NCBI RefSeq assembly: GCF_000423305.1
Contig: NZ_AUHS01000026.1
Span: forward strand, 1-51,383
Source of the DNA: Legionella moravica DSM 19234
GTDB taxonomy: Bacteria > Pseudomonadota > Gammaproteobacteria > Legionellales > Legionellaceae
DNA: 51,383 nucleotides
Direction: 5' to 3'
The position numbers and the translations under genes are program-made. The notes beneath the pieces were generated by a model. The model made no database searches. It was not told where the DNA came from and saw only the letters and a program-made list of their open reading frames with translations. Positions 1 to 6,685 of this stretch are shown in pieces; the stretch's first letter is position 1; the number at the start of each line of letters is the position of its first letter.

Positions 1-85
1 CAAGATGAAGCTGATTCAACGTCGTGCTTATGGATTTAGAAATTTTGAAAATTACAGATTAAGGGTTAAAGTTTTGTGTTCTTGA
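1..85 (+). pseudogene. C-terminal end of an ISL3-like transposase (cut by window start)
   Basis: An open frame enters from the left edge at base 2 and stops with TGA at 83-85. The 27 visible residues include RRAYGFRNFENYRLRVKVLC, which is the typical tail of ISL3-family transposases (known family pattern). Only the tail is visible, so whether the complete gene is intact cannot be judged. It lies outside the tRNA-derived boundary at 168-215, so it probably belongs to DNA flanking the island rather than to the element. Confidence 0.7.
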
Positions 86-167
86 TTAATGCCCCCGGAA
101 ATGGGGATGAGCCGTGATTCGAGGAAGCAATATTAGGCCTATCTTATTGATATTCAAAGAATTTAAA

Positions 168-215
168 TGGCGCGCTCGGAGGGACTCGAACCCCCGACAC
201 CTTGGTTCGAAGCCA
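168..215 (-). other. tRNA 3'-half remnant, probable attachment site (attL/attR)
   Basis: On the minus strand this stretch reads as the 3' part of a tRNA: one side of the anticodon stem, a 5-base variable loop, a perfectly paired T arm (GGGGG, loop TTCGAGT, CCCTC with one G-U pair), seven acceptor bases, discriminator G and encoded CCA (168-170). Sequence further 5' (above 216) does not form a D arm or the other half of the anticodon stem. The loop CTTCGAA would give anticodon UCG (Arg), but this is uncertain with only half a gene. Such a 3' duplicate is what a tRNA-specific integrase leaves at the distal end. Its orientation puts the chromosome on the left and the element on the right. Confidence 0.75.
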
Positions 216-349
216 ATTTGATCGAGTATAAATATTAATAAAATCAGTTACTTGCGATGTAACAAATTTAGCAATTACTGCCTAGAACTGCCTGAAACAA
301 CTATTGTTATACTACACTTTGTTACAAATCTGCTACAGTAAATTTTTGT

Positions 350-380
350 AGTTGGCCAGCTTTAATAAAGCTGGCCAACT
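350..380. repeat. Perfect 14-bp inverted repeat with 3-nt loop
   Basis: AGTTGGCCAGCTTT (350-363) and its exact complement AAAGCTGGCCAACT (367-380) flank AAT. There is no T run on either side, so it is not a standard intrinsic terminator. It lies between the tRNA remnant and the nuclease stub and could be a recombinase or regulator site, or a terminator of unusual kind. No direct function can be assigned from the sequence. Confidence 0.6.
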
Positions 381-415
381 GTTGGTAATACGATTTTATA
401 TTTAGAGGCTACAAT

Positions 416-580
416 TTACTTAATCTCTTTGAGTACCGAATATTTAACCATTGTCTCGTCTTTGTCTGTGCAAAGAATATTACTTATTGTTGGATTATCA
501 TCTTGTCCGCGTTTTAATCCATCAAGCATTCGCACGTACATATCCATTTGACCAGGGTAAAGCCAGCCAGAGCTACTCCA
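416..580 (-). pseudogene. C-terminal stub of a DUF1016/YhcG-type PDDEXK nuclease
   Basis: The minus strand encodes about 54 residues ending with TAA at 416-418. Visible pieces are GWLYPGQMDMYVRMLDGLKR, then DDNPTI, ILC and VKYSVL. The order GQ-N/DMY, DDNPTIG-type, LLC, Y-L is the conserved C-terminal end of the DUF1016 (YhcG) nuclease family found near restriction and defence genes. Upstream on the minus strand the frame meets a stop (TGA near 588), and the nuclease core and N-terminal domain are missing. It is therefore a decayed remnant. It lies just inside the island boundary and immediately behind the divergent arsR promoter. Confidence 0.6.
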
Positions 581-590
581 TCAAAATAGC

Positions 591-619
591 TTGATCAAAC
601 ACATTAATTCTACTATTCT
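591..619 (+). promoter_or_regulatory. arsR promoter with overlapping TTCTAGAA palindrome
   Basis: TTGATC (591-596), a 17-base spacer and TATTCT (614-619) form a sigma-70-like promoter. The palindrome TTCTAGAA (616-623) overlaps the -10 box and is a reasonable ArsR operator half-site pair. The arsR ATG begins at 626, seven bases after the -10 box, so transcription would start at or next to the start codon. This is inference from spacing; no transcript was seen. Confidence 0.45.
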
Positions 620-625
620 AGAAAT

Positions 626-991
626 ATGGACATAAAAGAATCTTTAAAAATATTTGATACCCTTTCGCAAGAAACTCGCTTGCAAGTATTTCGATTACTT
701 GTTCAGGTGGGGCCTGAGGGGTTATCTGCAAGTGCAATGGGCGATGAATTAGGTATTTTACACAATACCTTGTCATTTCATCTAAGCCATTTGTCCAATG
801 CTGGAATTGTAACCTCTTGTCGTAAAGGTCGTTATGTTTATTATTCAGCTAATTTTGAACTAATGCGCGATTTTATATCCTTTATGGTTCAGGATTGCTG
901 CAGTAAACAACAAGTCAAAATTCAACAATCAACTAAAAAAAATTGTCTGGTTATTGAGTTAAAGAATTGTTGTCCTTCTACTAAGGAGTAA
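626..991 (+). CDS. arsR: ArsR/SmtB-family arsenic-responsive repressor
   Basis: A 121-residue winged-helix protein of the ArsR/SmtB family. The core, roughly residues 5-85, has LSQETRLQVFRLL, the recognition-helix stretch NTLSFHLSHLSNAGIV and the wing RKGRYVYYS. The usual helix-3 ELCVC metal site is absent. Vicinal cysteines instead lie after the core (C91-C92, C107, C115-C116), like ArsR proteins that bind As(III) through C-terminal cysteines. It would repress the downstream ars genes until arsenite binds. No Shine-Dalgarno sequence precedes the ATG, and the predicted promoter places the transcript start almost on it, so the mRNA may be leaderless. The gene is followed 3 bases later by arsI. 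Confidence 0.9.
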   Translation: MDIKESLKIFDTLSQETRLQVFRLLVQVGPEGLSASAMGDELGILHNTLSFHLSHLSNAGIVTSCRKGRYVYYSANFELMRDFISFMVQDCCSKQQVKIQQSTKKNCLVIELKNCCPSTKE

Positions 992-994
992 ATT

Positions 995-1459
995 ATGAAA
1001 CGTTTCCATATTCATATTGGCGTTGATAACCTAGCTAATAGCATCAGTTTCTATAATGCTCTGTTTGGAGCTGAACCGGTCAAAGTAAAATCGGATTATG
1101 CAAAATGGATGTTGGAAGATCCTCGCATCAATTTTGCAATTTCAACACGTGCTGGTAAGCATGGGGTTGAACATTTGGGTATTCAAGTAGATGATGCTAC
1201 TGAGCTAGAGGAATTAAGAAAACAATTTTCTCAAGCCAATATTTCTACTCATGGCGATGGTGAAACTACCTGTTGTTATGCTAAATCGGAGAAATCATGG
1301 GTCAATGACCCAAGTGGAATTGCATGGGAAGCCTATCATACCATGGAAGATGCACAATTTTTTTCTGGTGAAAAAGCAATAGAAGGTTCTTGTTGTATGC
1401 CAGAAAAAAGAACAAAGTCCTCTTGTTGTAATACAAAAACAACTGGATGTTGTGGCTAA
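995..1459 (+). CDS. arsI: ArsI/CadI-family glyoxalase-fold protein (C-As lyase type)
   Basis: A 154-residue vicinal-oxygen-chelate protein of the ArsI/CadI family. ArsI cleaves the carbon-arsenic bond of trivalent methyl- or aryl-arsenicals using Fe(II), releasing arsenite for the Acr3 pump. Seen here: an N-terminal metal histidine (HIHIGV, H5/H7), H60 in VEHLGI, the substrate-binding cysteine pair C93-C94 in TTCCYA, and E112 in WEAYH. After the domain comes a Cys-rich tail with three CC pairs (133-134, 144-145, 152-153), probably for metalloid binding. It lies between arsR and arsC and shares TAATG with the next start. The paired cysteines favour true C-As lyase activity over a mere cadmium-induced homologue. 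Confidence 0.85.
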   Translation: MKRFHIHIGVDNLANSISFYNALFGAEPVKVKSDYAKWMLEDPRINFAISTRAGKHGVEHLGIQVDDATELEELRKQFSQANISTHGDGETTCCYAKSEKSWVNDPSGIAWEAYHTMEDAQFFSGEKAIEGSCCMPEKRTKSSCCNTKTTGCCG

Positions 1460-1884
1460 TGAATGCTAAATCGATGAGGATATTATTTCTTTGTACTCGT
1501 AATTCCTGTCGGTCTATTATGGCTGAAGCTATAACCAATCATTACTCCAATGGGCGTTATCTGTCTTTTAGCGCAGGTAGCGTTCCGACAGGGAAAGTAC
1601 ATCCCAAAGCACTAAAAACGCTTGCCAATCATGATATAAAACCAAATGCACCTCGTAGTAAATCCTGGAACGAATTTAAGTCAGAGTCCATTGATTTAGT
1701 GATTACGGTCTGTGACCAGGTGGCTCGTGAAAGTTGCCCCATTTTTCTGGGGCATCCGAAGATACTTCATTGGAGTATCCCGGATCCTGCTAAAGTAAAA
1801 GGTTCTGAAATGCAAATCAATAATGGATTTGAAGAAGTATTTAGCCAACTTAAACAACGTATAGAAAAGGAGTTGCTGTCATGA
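1459..1884 (+). CDS. arsC: Arsenate reductase, thioredoxin-coupled LMW-phosphatase type
   Basis: A protein of about 141 residues resembling low-molecular-weight tyrosine phosphatases. The P-loop is CTRNSCRS near the N-terminus. A second redox pair occurs in [14 protein letters not shown] (C-x7-C), as in thioredoxin-linked ArsC, and IPDPAK carries the general-acid aspartate. It reduces arsenate to arsenite in the cytosol. The start at 1459 overlaps the arsI stop (TAATG). An internal ATG at 1474 gives the canonical [11 protein letters not shown] start and is equally possible. The 3' end overlaps the acr3 start by 4 bases (ATGA), indicating translational coupling. Confidence 0.9.
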   Translation: MNAKSMRILFLCTRNSCRSIMAEAITNHYSNGRYLSFSAGSVPTGKVHPKALKTLANHDIKPNAPRSKSWNEFKSESIDLVITVCDQVARESCPIFLGHPKILHWSIPDPAKVKGSEMQINNGFEEVFSQLKQRIEKELLS

Positions 1885-2948
1885 GCACATGCAGCACCAG
1901 ACGTCTTTCTTTTTTAGATAGATATCTAACCTTTTGGATTTTCCTGACCATGGCAACAGGCGTGGGGATCGGCTCGTTATTTACCAGAACACCACAATTT
2001 ATCAATTCCTTATCTATTGGCTCCACCAATATTCCAATTGCACTCGGACTGATTTTAATGATGTATCCTCCCTTGGCGCGGGTAAAATATGAAGAGTTAC
2101 CGCTGGTATTTAAAGATTGGCGCATCTTGTTGTTGTCTTTAATTCAAAATTGGCTTATTGGACCATTCCTCATGTTTGGTCTTGCTGCTTTATTCTTGCA
2201 TGGTTATCCCGAATATATGACCGGACTCATTCTCATTGGTTTGGCGCGATGCATTGCCATGGTGATTGTCTGGAATCAGCTTGCTGAGGGAGATAATCAG
2301 TATGTTGCAGCTTTAGTAGCCTTTAACAGCATTTTTCAACTGTTGTTTTTTAGCATCTATGCATGGTTCTTTCTCGCAGTTTTACCCCCTATGCTGGGCT
2401 TGGCTGGGCAAATAGTTCACATAAATTTCATGACCATTGCAGAAAGTGTCTTTATTTATCTTGGGATTCCCTTTTTTGCAGGATTTCTAACTCGCTTTGT
2501 ATTGATAAAGCAAAAAGGATCGTACTGGTATGAAACCAAATTTTTACCAAAAATTTCTCCTGTTACCCTATTTGCTCTGCTGTTTACAATTCTGGCGATG
2601 TTTGCTTTGAAAGGAGCTATGGTTTTAAAACTTCCATTTGATGTAATTCGTATAGCTATTCCACTGGCGATTTATTTTGTAATTATGTTTTTTATCAGTT
2701 TTGCAATGGGGAAAATTATAGGTGCGAATTACGAAAAAACAACAGCTGCTTCATTCACCGCAGCAAGCAATAATTTTGAATTGGCTATTGCTGTAGCAAT
2801 TGGCACGTTCGGATTAAATTCTGCCATCTCTTTTACAACAGTCATTGGTCCACTGGTTGAAGTACCAGTTCTTATTTTACTCGTGAGTGTTGCCTTTAAG
2901 TTGCAACGATGCTGGTTTCTAGAAACAAAAATTAAGATGGAACTATGA
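1881..2948 (+). CDS. acr3: Arsenite efflux permease, ACR3 family
   Basis: A 355-residue inner-membrane protein with about ten hydrophobic segments, the length usual for ACR3. It expels arsenite (and antimonite to a lesser degree) using the proton gradient. The diagnostic stretch [20 protein letters not shown], with the essential cysteine in a membrane helix, is present, as are YPPLARV near residue 60 and [15 protein letters not shown] near the C-terminus. It is the last gene of the ars operon and is translationally coupled to arsC. No break is visible. Confidence 0.93.
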   Translation: MSTCSTRRLSFLDRYLTFWIFLTMATGVGIGSLFTRTPQFINSLSIGSTNIPIALGLILMMYPPLARVKYEELPLVFKDWRILLLSLIQNWLIGPFLMFGLAALFLHGYPEYMTGLILIGLARCIAMVIVWNQLAEGDNQYVAALVAFNSIFQLLFFSIYAWFFLAVLPPMLGLAGQIVHINFMTIAESVFIYLGIPFFAGFLTRFVLIKQKGSYWYETKFLPKISPVTLFALLFTILAMFALKGAMVLKLPFDVIRIAIPLAIYFVIMFFISFAMGKIIGANYEKTTAASFTAASNNFELAIAVAIGTFGLNSAISFTTVIGPLVEVPVLILLVSVAFKLQRCWFLETKIKMEL

Positions 2949-3064
2949 ATAATATATTTAGTTACTCAAATTATTTTCCTAGAAAAGTCGTTGGCTAAGA
3001 TTTAAAAAATTAAATGTGGTGAACTCAGCTTGAACAAATTTATTAGTCTATGTGGAAAATCGAT

Positions 3065-5200
3065 ATGAAATCATTAATAACTACCTTATATGTTTCTGGG
3101 TTAGATTGTCCGTCAGAAGAAAAACTGATTCGGGGACAATTGGAATCTATCCCCGAAGTGGAGCAATTAATTTTTAACTTTATCACCCAAGAAGTAACCA
3201 TTTACCATCATTTAAACACACCTGAGCCTTTCTTGGAGAAGATTCAAGGGCTGGGAATGAAGGCGACATTGAAAACTGAAAGGGAGAAAGAACATTTAGA
3301 AGAAAATCCACATCCCTCATGGTGGACATTAGGTCTCTCTGGTTTTTTGGCGATCACAGCTGAAGTTATTGCTTACAGCTTATCTAATGAGCACTCACCA
3401 TGGGTTGCATTACTTTCGCTTATAGCCATGACCTTAAGTGGTAAAATCACACTTAAAAAAGGATGGTTAGGACTTCGTACCAAAACACTGAATATTAGTA
3501 GTCTAATGCTGATAGCCATTACAGGTGCTGTATTAATTGGTGAATGGCCAGAAGCTGCCATGGTGACTGTCTTATTTGCACTTGCTGAACGAATCGAAGT
3601 GTATTCATTGGATAAGGCACGAGAAGCAATTCGAAAACTTATGGAAATTGCTCCCGATGTGGCTACTGTTAAAGCAGCTGATGGCAGCTGGCAGAATATA
3701 TCAGTCAATCAAGTTGTTTTAGGTGATGTCATCTGGGTAAAACCAGGTGAACGCATCCCTTTAGACGGTGAAATAATCATAGGAAAAAGTAGTATCAACC
3801 AAGCGCCGATTACCGGTGAATCCATGCCATTAGATAAAGGTGTAGGAGATAAGGTGTATGCCGGAACCCTTAATGAACATGGATCCTTCCAGTTTAAAGT
3901 GAATGTAGCAGCGGGCGATACGGTTCTTGCAAAGATTGGAAAAACAATTGCGCAAGCGCAGGCAGAGCGTGCGCCAACTCAACGTTTTGTCGATCAATTT
4001 GCTAAATATTATACGCCACTGATGGTTATTATTGCTGTTTTAGTTGCTGTTATTCCACCCTTTTTTGGGGGAGGGGTATGGTCATTATGGCTTTATAAAG
4101 CTTTAACCTTGCTTGTTATTGCTTGTCCTTGTGCCTTGGTTATTTCAACTCCTGTAACTGTTGTCAGTGGTCTTGCCGCTGCCGCCAAAAACGGCCTTCT
4201 TATCAAAGGCGGAACTTATTTAGAACAAGGACATCGGTTAAAAGCCATCGCTTTGGATAAGACAGGCACTCTTACTGAAGGTCGGCCAATTGTTACAGAA
4301 TTAATTGAATTAGCCGAACAGGGAAATTATAACGTACTGCAATTAGCTGCCAGTCTTGATGATCATTCTGAGCATCCTATTGCACAGGCCATTGTTAAAC
4401 ATTGGAAAACAAAACAACCCGAGGAATCATTATTGCTAGTAACCGATTTTAAAGCCCTGCCAGGTCGCGGAGTGACGGGTTTGATAGATAACGTACGGTA
4501 TTTTGTTGGTAACCATCAATTGGCTGAAGATAATCAAGTATGTAATCCAACGATTGAAACTCAGCTTAAAGAGCTTGAGCGAACAGGGCAAACTACTATC
4601 ATTTTAAGCGATTCGGATCAGGTATTGGCAATTTTTGCCGTGGCCGATACTTTGCGCTCTACTAGTCAATTGGCTATTAAAGCATTACATCAGCAAGGAA
4701 TTAAAACTTTCATACTAACAGGTGATAATGCTACTACTGCAAAAGCTATTGCTCATCTGGTGGGTATAGATGAAGTGCAGGCAAATGTTTTACCCACTGA
4801 TAAACTCAACGTTATTGATGATTTAATTACACGTTATGGTGCAGTAGGGATGGTAGGTGATGGCATTAATGATGCGCCCGCGCTTGCCAAAGCGACTATA
4901 GGCTTTGCTATGGGAAAAGGTACGGATATTGCACTTGAAACCGCTGATGTAGCTATCATGAATGATAATTTGATTAAGCTGTCTCTATTTATTGATTTAA
5001 GCCGTAAAACTGCACGCGTGCTGTTCCAGAATATTGGTTTATCTATTGTGATCAAAATTATTTTCTTCGGCTTGGCGTTGGCGGGTTTAGCAACATTGTG
5101 GATGGCTGTATTTGCAGATATGGGTGCTAGCCTCATTGTTGTTGCTAATGGATTGCGATTATTGACTTTTAATGAAAGTAGGAATTCACCACGAGAGTAA
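3065..5200 (+). CDS. cadA: Heavy-metal P1B-type ATPase, Cd/Zn/Pb-like (CadA/ZntA)
   Basis: A protein of about 711 residues. It has an N-terminal HMA-like domain with metal motif LDCPSEE (around residue 14), then membrane helices, the actuator TGES, the membrane CPC site in IACPCALVIS (C354, C356), phosphorylation site DKTGTLTEG (D398), SEHPIAQ, and hinge GDGIND (about 598-603). CPC with the ending DMGASLIVVANGLRLL is typical of Cd2+/Zn2+/Pb2+ exporters. I chose ATG 3065 (MKSLITTLYVSG) because it matches the family start and has GGAAAA upstream; ATG 3050 is in frame five codons earlier. It stands alone, 116 bases after acr3, with no dedicated regulator; arsR-driven read-through is possible. 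Confidence 0.9.
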   Translation: MKSLITTLYVSGLDCPSEEKLIRGQLESIPEVEQLIFNFITQEVTIYHHLNTPEPFLEKIQGLGMKATLKTEREKEHLEENPHPSWWTLGLSGFLAITAEVIAYSLSNEHSPWVALLSLIAMTLSGKITLKKGWLGLRTKTLNISSLMLIAITGAVLIGEWPEAAMVTVLFALAERIEVYSLDKAREAIRKLMEIAPDVATVKAADGSWQNISVNQVVLGDVIWVKPGERIPLDGEIIIGKSSINQAPITGESMPLDKGVGDKVYAGTLNEHGSFQFKVNVAAGDTVLAKIGKTIAQAQAERAPTQRFVDQFAKYYTPLMVIIAVLVAVIPPFFGGGVWSLWLYKALTLLVIACPCALVISTPVTVVSGLAAAAKNGLLIKGGTYLEQGHRLKAIALDKTGTLTEGRPIVTELIELAEQGNYNVLQLAASLDDHSEHPIAQAIVKHWKTKQPEESLLLVTDFKALPGRGVTGLIDNVRYFVGNHQLAEDNQVCNPTIETQLKELERTGQTTIILSDSDQVLAIFAVADTLRSTSQLAIKALHQQGIKTFILTGDNATTAKAIAHLVGIDEVQANVLPTDKLNVIDDLITRYGAVGMVGDGINDAPALAKATIGFAMGKGTDIALETADVAIMNDNLIKLSLFIDLSRKTARVLFQNIGLSIVIKIIFFGLALAGLATLWMAVFADMGASLIVVANGLRLLTFNESRNSPRE

Positions 5201-5303
5201 GAGTTACTTTAAATTGAGCAGCCCTATAAGTGGCGCATTTTAAGGAAGTGCATGCTGACTATAAACTGCTATGCACGATAGATTTCAGTTTAGGCTCTTT
5301 TTA
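5201..5303. other. Intergenic tail after cadA
   Basis: No gene is seen. GTGCAT (5249 region) and ATGCAC (5272 region) form weak 6-base inverted arms with a 17-base loop, without a following T run. Nothing else can be assigned. Confidence 0.3.
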
Positions 5304-5564
5304 TTAAGCGGTTTCTTTTTCATTGACTCTCATCTTTTGGTTAATCTACTGCTCAATAGACTCATAGTGCTGGGGTAGAACGCAATCGATTAATCTAACT
5401 GGCATGAGGAGTTTACCAGTTAACCACCAACGCTGAAGTGTAAGGCGATCACGACTTATGGTTTGTTCGATGTCACTGATGAATAAGATTTGTTGTTTTG
5501 AATTCGGTATTTTGTATAATAAACTCCTACTTTGTTTCTTTTTCCAAAATTGTTCTGTTAGCAT
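5304..5564 (-). pseudogene. AlpA-like HTH excisionase/regulator with an in-frame stop
   Basis: The minus strand gives 72 residues from 5564 to a TAG at 5346-5348. The stretch ISRDRLTLQRWWLTGKLLMP followed by VRLI and ESIEQ follows the AlpA/MerR-like excisionase pattern (HTH, x-W-R-W, G-x-x-P-x-P-V-x-L, then I-E-x-W-I). Family members continue with W-I at exactly this position. Here TAG replaces what would be TGG, and the same frame continues for 13 more codons (I-N-Q-K...) to TAA at 5304-5306. This looks like a recent nonsense mutation in a phage/island regulator. The typical tryptophan in the middle (LAW) is also missing, so activity is doubtful. Confidence 0.5.
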
Positions 5565-5717
5565 CTATTTATCAAAATACACGATTCGCGCATTTATTGA
5601 ATCATATCGAGCATCTTTGTGCGATTTTTATCTTTCAAATTTTTCAAAAGACGCTATACCTTTGCTCGTTTTGTTTATACAATTAGCTCCAGGATCTATA
5701 TTACAAAGGAAATAGGG

Positions 5718-5879
5718 ATGAATTTACTTGATGTAATAGAAAAGGCAGTAGGTAGTGAGTATTTTGAAAATGGTGATTCAGAATTGTATATAGCCCTGCA
5801 GAAAGCAGATGCCAATATAGGGTATTCTTCAAATCAACTTCAACAACCTCATGCTAATAAAATTGTACTTATAAAGTAA
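5718..5879 (+). CDS. Small peptide, candidate borosin (N-methylated RiPP) precursor
   Basis: A 53-residue peptide starting at ATG 5718, preceded by AAGGA at good spacing. It has an acidic, amphipathic first part (about residues 1-35, including MNLLDVIEKAVGSEYF) and a polar Asn/Gln/Ser linker. It ends in the short hydrophobic tail ANKIVLIK. A leader-like helical part plus a short C-terminal hydrophobic core is what a RiPP precursor looks like. The next gene, 5 bases downstream, encodes a methyltransferase of the family that N-methylates peptide backbones. In split borosins, precursor and enzyme are adjacent separate genes. I see no clear match to a known borosin-binding domain, so the role is inferred from position and shape. 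The alternative is an unrelated small protein. Confidence 0.55.
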   Translation: MNLLDVIEKAVGSEYFENGDSELYIALQKADANIGYSSNQLQQPHANKIVLIK

Positions 5880-5884
5880 TTTCA

Positions 5885-6685
5885 ATGCACACACTTATTG
5901 TTGTAGGTTCCGGAATAAAATCGATTGCTCACTTAACTGAGGAAACTAAGAGAGTTATTCAAAATGCTGACAAGGTTCTTTATTTAGTTAATGAAGAGAA
6001 TCTGAAGGTCTGGATTGATCGTGAATCAAAAGAGGCTGAGTCCATGGAACTTATTTATTTTAATTTCCATAAAAGAGCGGATGCTTATCATAATATAACC
6101 ACTTATATTGTGAACGAATCTCGAAAAATTAAAAATCTGTGTGTGGTTTTTTATGGGCATCCTGCAGTTTTTGCTGAATCAGCTTTGAGTGCTGTAAAAA
6201 TAATCAGAGCAGAGCATGGAAAAGCAGTAATATTACCAGCAATATCATCTATGGATTGTTTATTCTCCGATTTACAAATTGATCCAGGCAACCAAGGTTG
6301 TTTTGTAATAGACGCAACTGAGCTATTAGTATATGAAAGACAAATTGATATATATGCTCATGGCATTCTTTGGCAAATTTCAAACTTGGGTATGCACGAT
6401 ACAAAACAAACTCAAAAATTAAATGTTTTATGTGATTATTTACTTAATTTTTATCATGAAGAACACCAGGTATGTATTTATGAAGCAGCTATTTTACCAC
6501 TGAAAAAACCAAGGATTGAGTGGTTTATACTGCGTGAGTTATATCAAGTAGAAGTTACACCAATTTCAACCCTCTATATTCCCCCCGTAACTCCAAAAAG
6601 TGTTAGTAAGAAATATCTGGATCTTTTGGAAATAGATGTCCAGAATTTTAAGTTATCTACTGAGGCGGACACACCCACGAAATAA
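5885..6685 (+). CDS. Borosin-type peptide backbone alpha-N-methyltransferase (tetrapyrrole-methylase fold)
   Basis: A 266-residue SAM-dependent enzyme. The start VGSGIKSIAHLT forms the glycine-rich SAM loop. Further motifs are ADKVLYLVN, VVFYGHPAVFAESA, ILPAISSMDCLFSDLQIDPG, the stretch ILWQISNLG, IYEAAILPLKKPRIEW and PISTLYIPP. These follow the borosin methyltransferases OphMA and SonM along the whole length, not the cobalamin/siroheme enzymes. With a constant offset of 8, Y58, R64, Y68 and Y90 fall on the OphMA active-site residues I recall as Y66, R72, Y76 and Y98. No precursor domain is fused, so it is a split type acting in trans, most likely on the 5718-5879 peptide. Its 3' end overlaps the convergent gene by 33 bases. 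Confidence 0.85.
   Translation: MHTLIVVGSGIKSIAHLTEETKRVIQNADKVLYLVNEENLKVWIDRESKEAESMELIYFNFHKRADAYHNITTYIVNESRKIKNLCVVFYGHPAVFAESALSAVKIIRAEHGKAVILPAISSMDCLFSDLQIDPGNQGCFVIDATELLVYERQIDIYAHGILWQISNLGMHDTKQTQKLNVLCDYLLNFYHEEHQVCIYEAAILPLKKPRIEWFILRELYQVEVTPISTLYIPPVTPKSVSKKYLDLLEIDVQNFKLSTEADTPTK

Noticed and set aside
350..380. Rho-independent terminator
   Set aside because: No T run follows on either strand.
5458..5715. An 85-residue plus-strand frame upstream of the peptide gene
   Set aside because: Its first part is the antisense of the AlpA-like frame and the rest has no family-like features.
5885..6685. Cobalamin or siroheme (uroporphyrinogen) methyltransferase
   Set aside because: The fold is shared, but the YGHP-V, ILWQI, IYEA-LP and ISTLYIPP motifs and the peptide gene in front fit borosin enzymes better, and no other tetrapyrrole gene is nearby.
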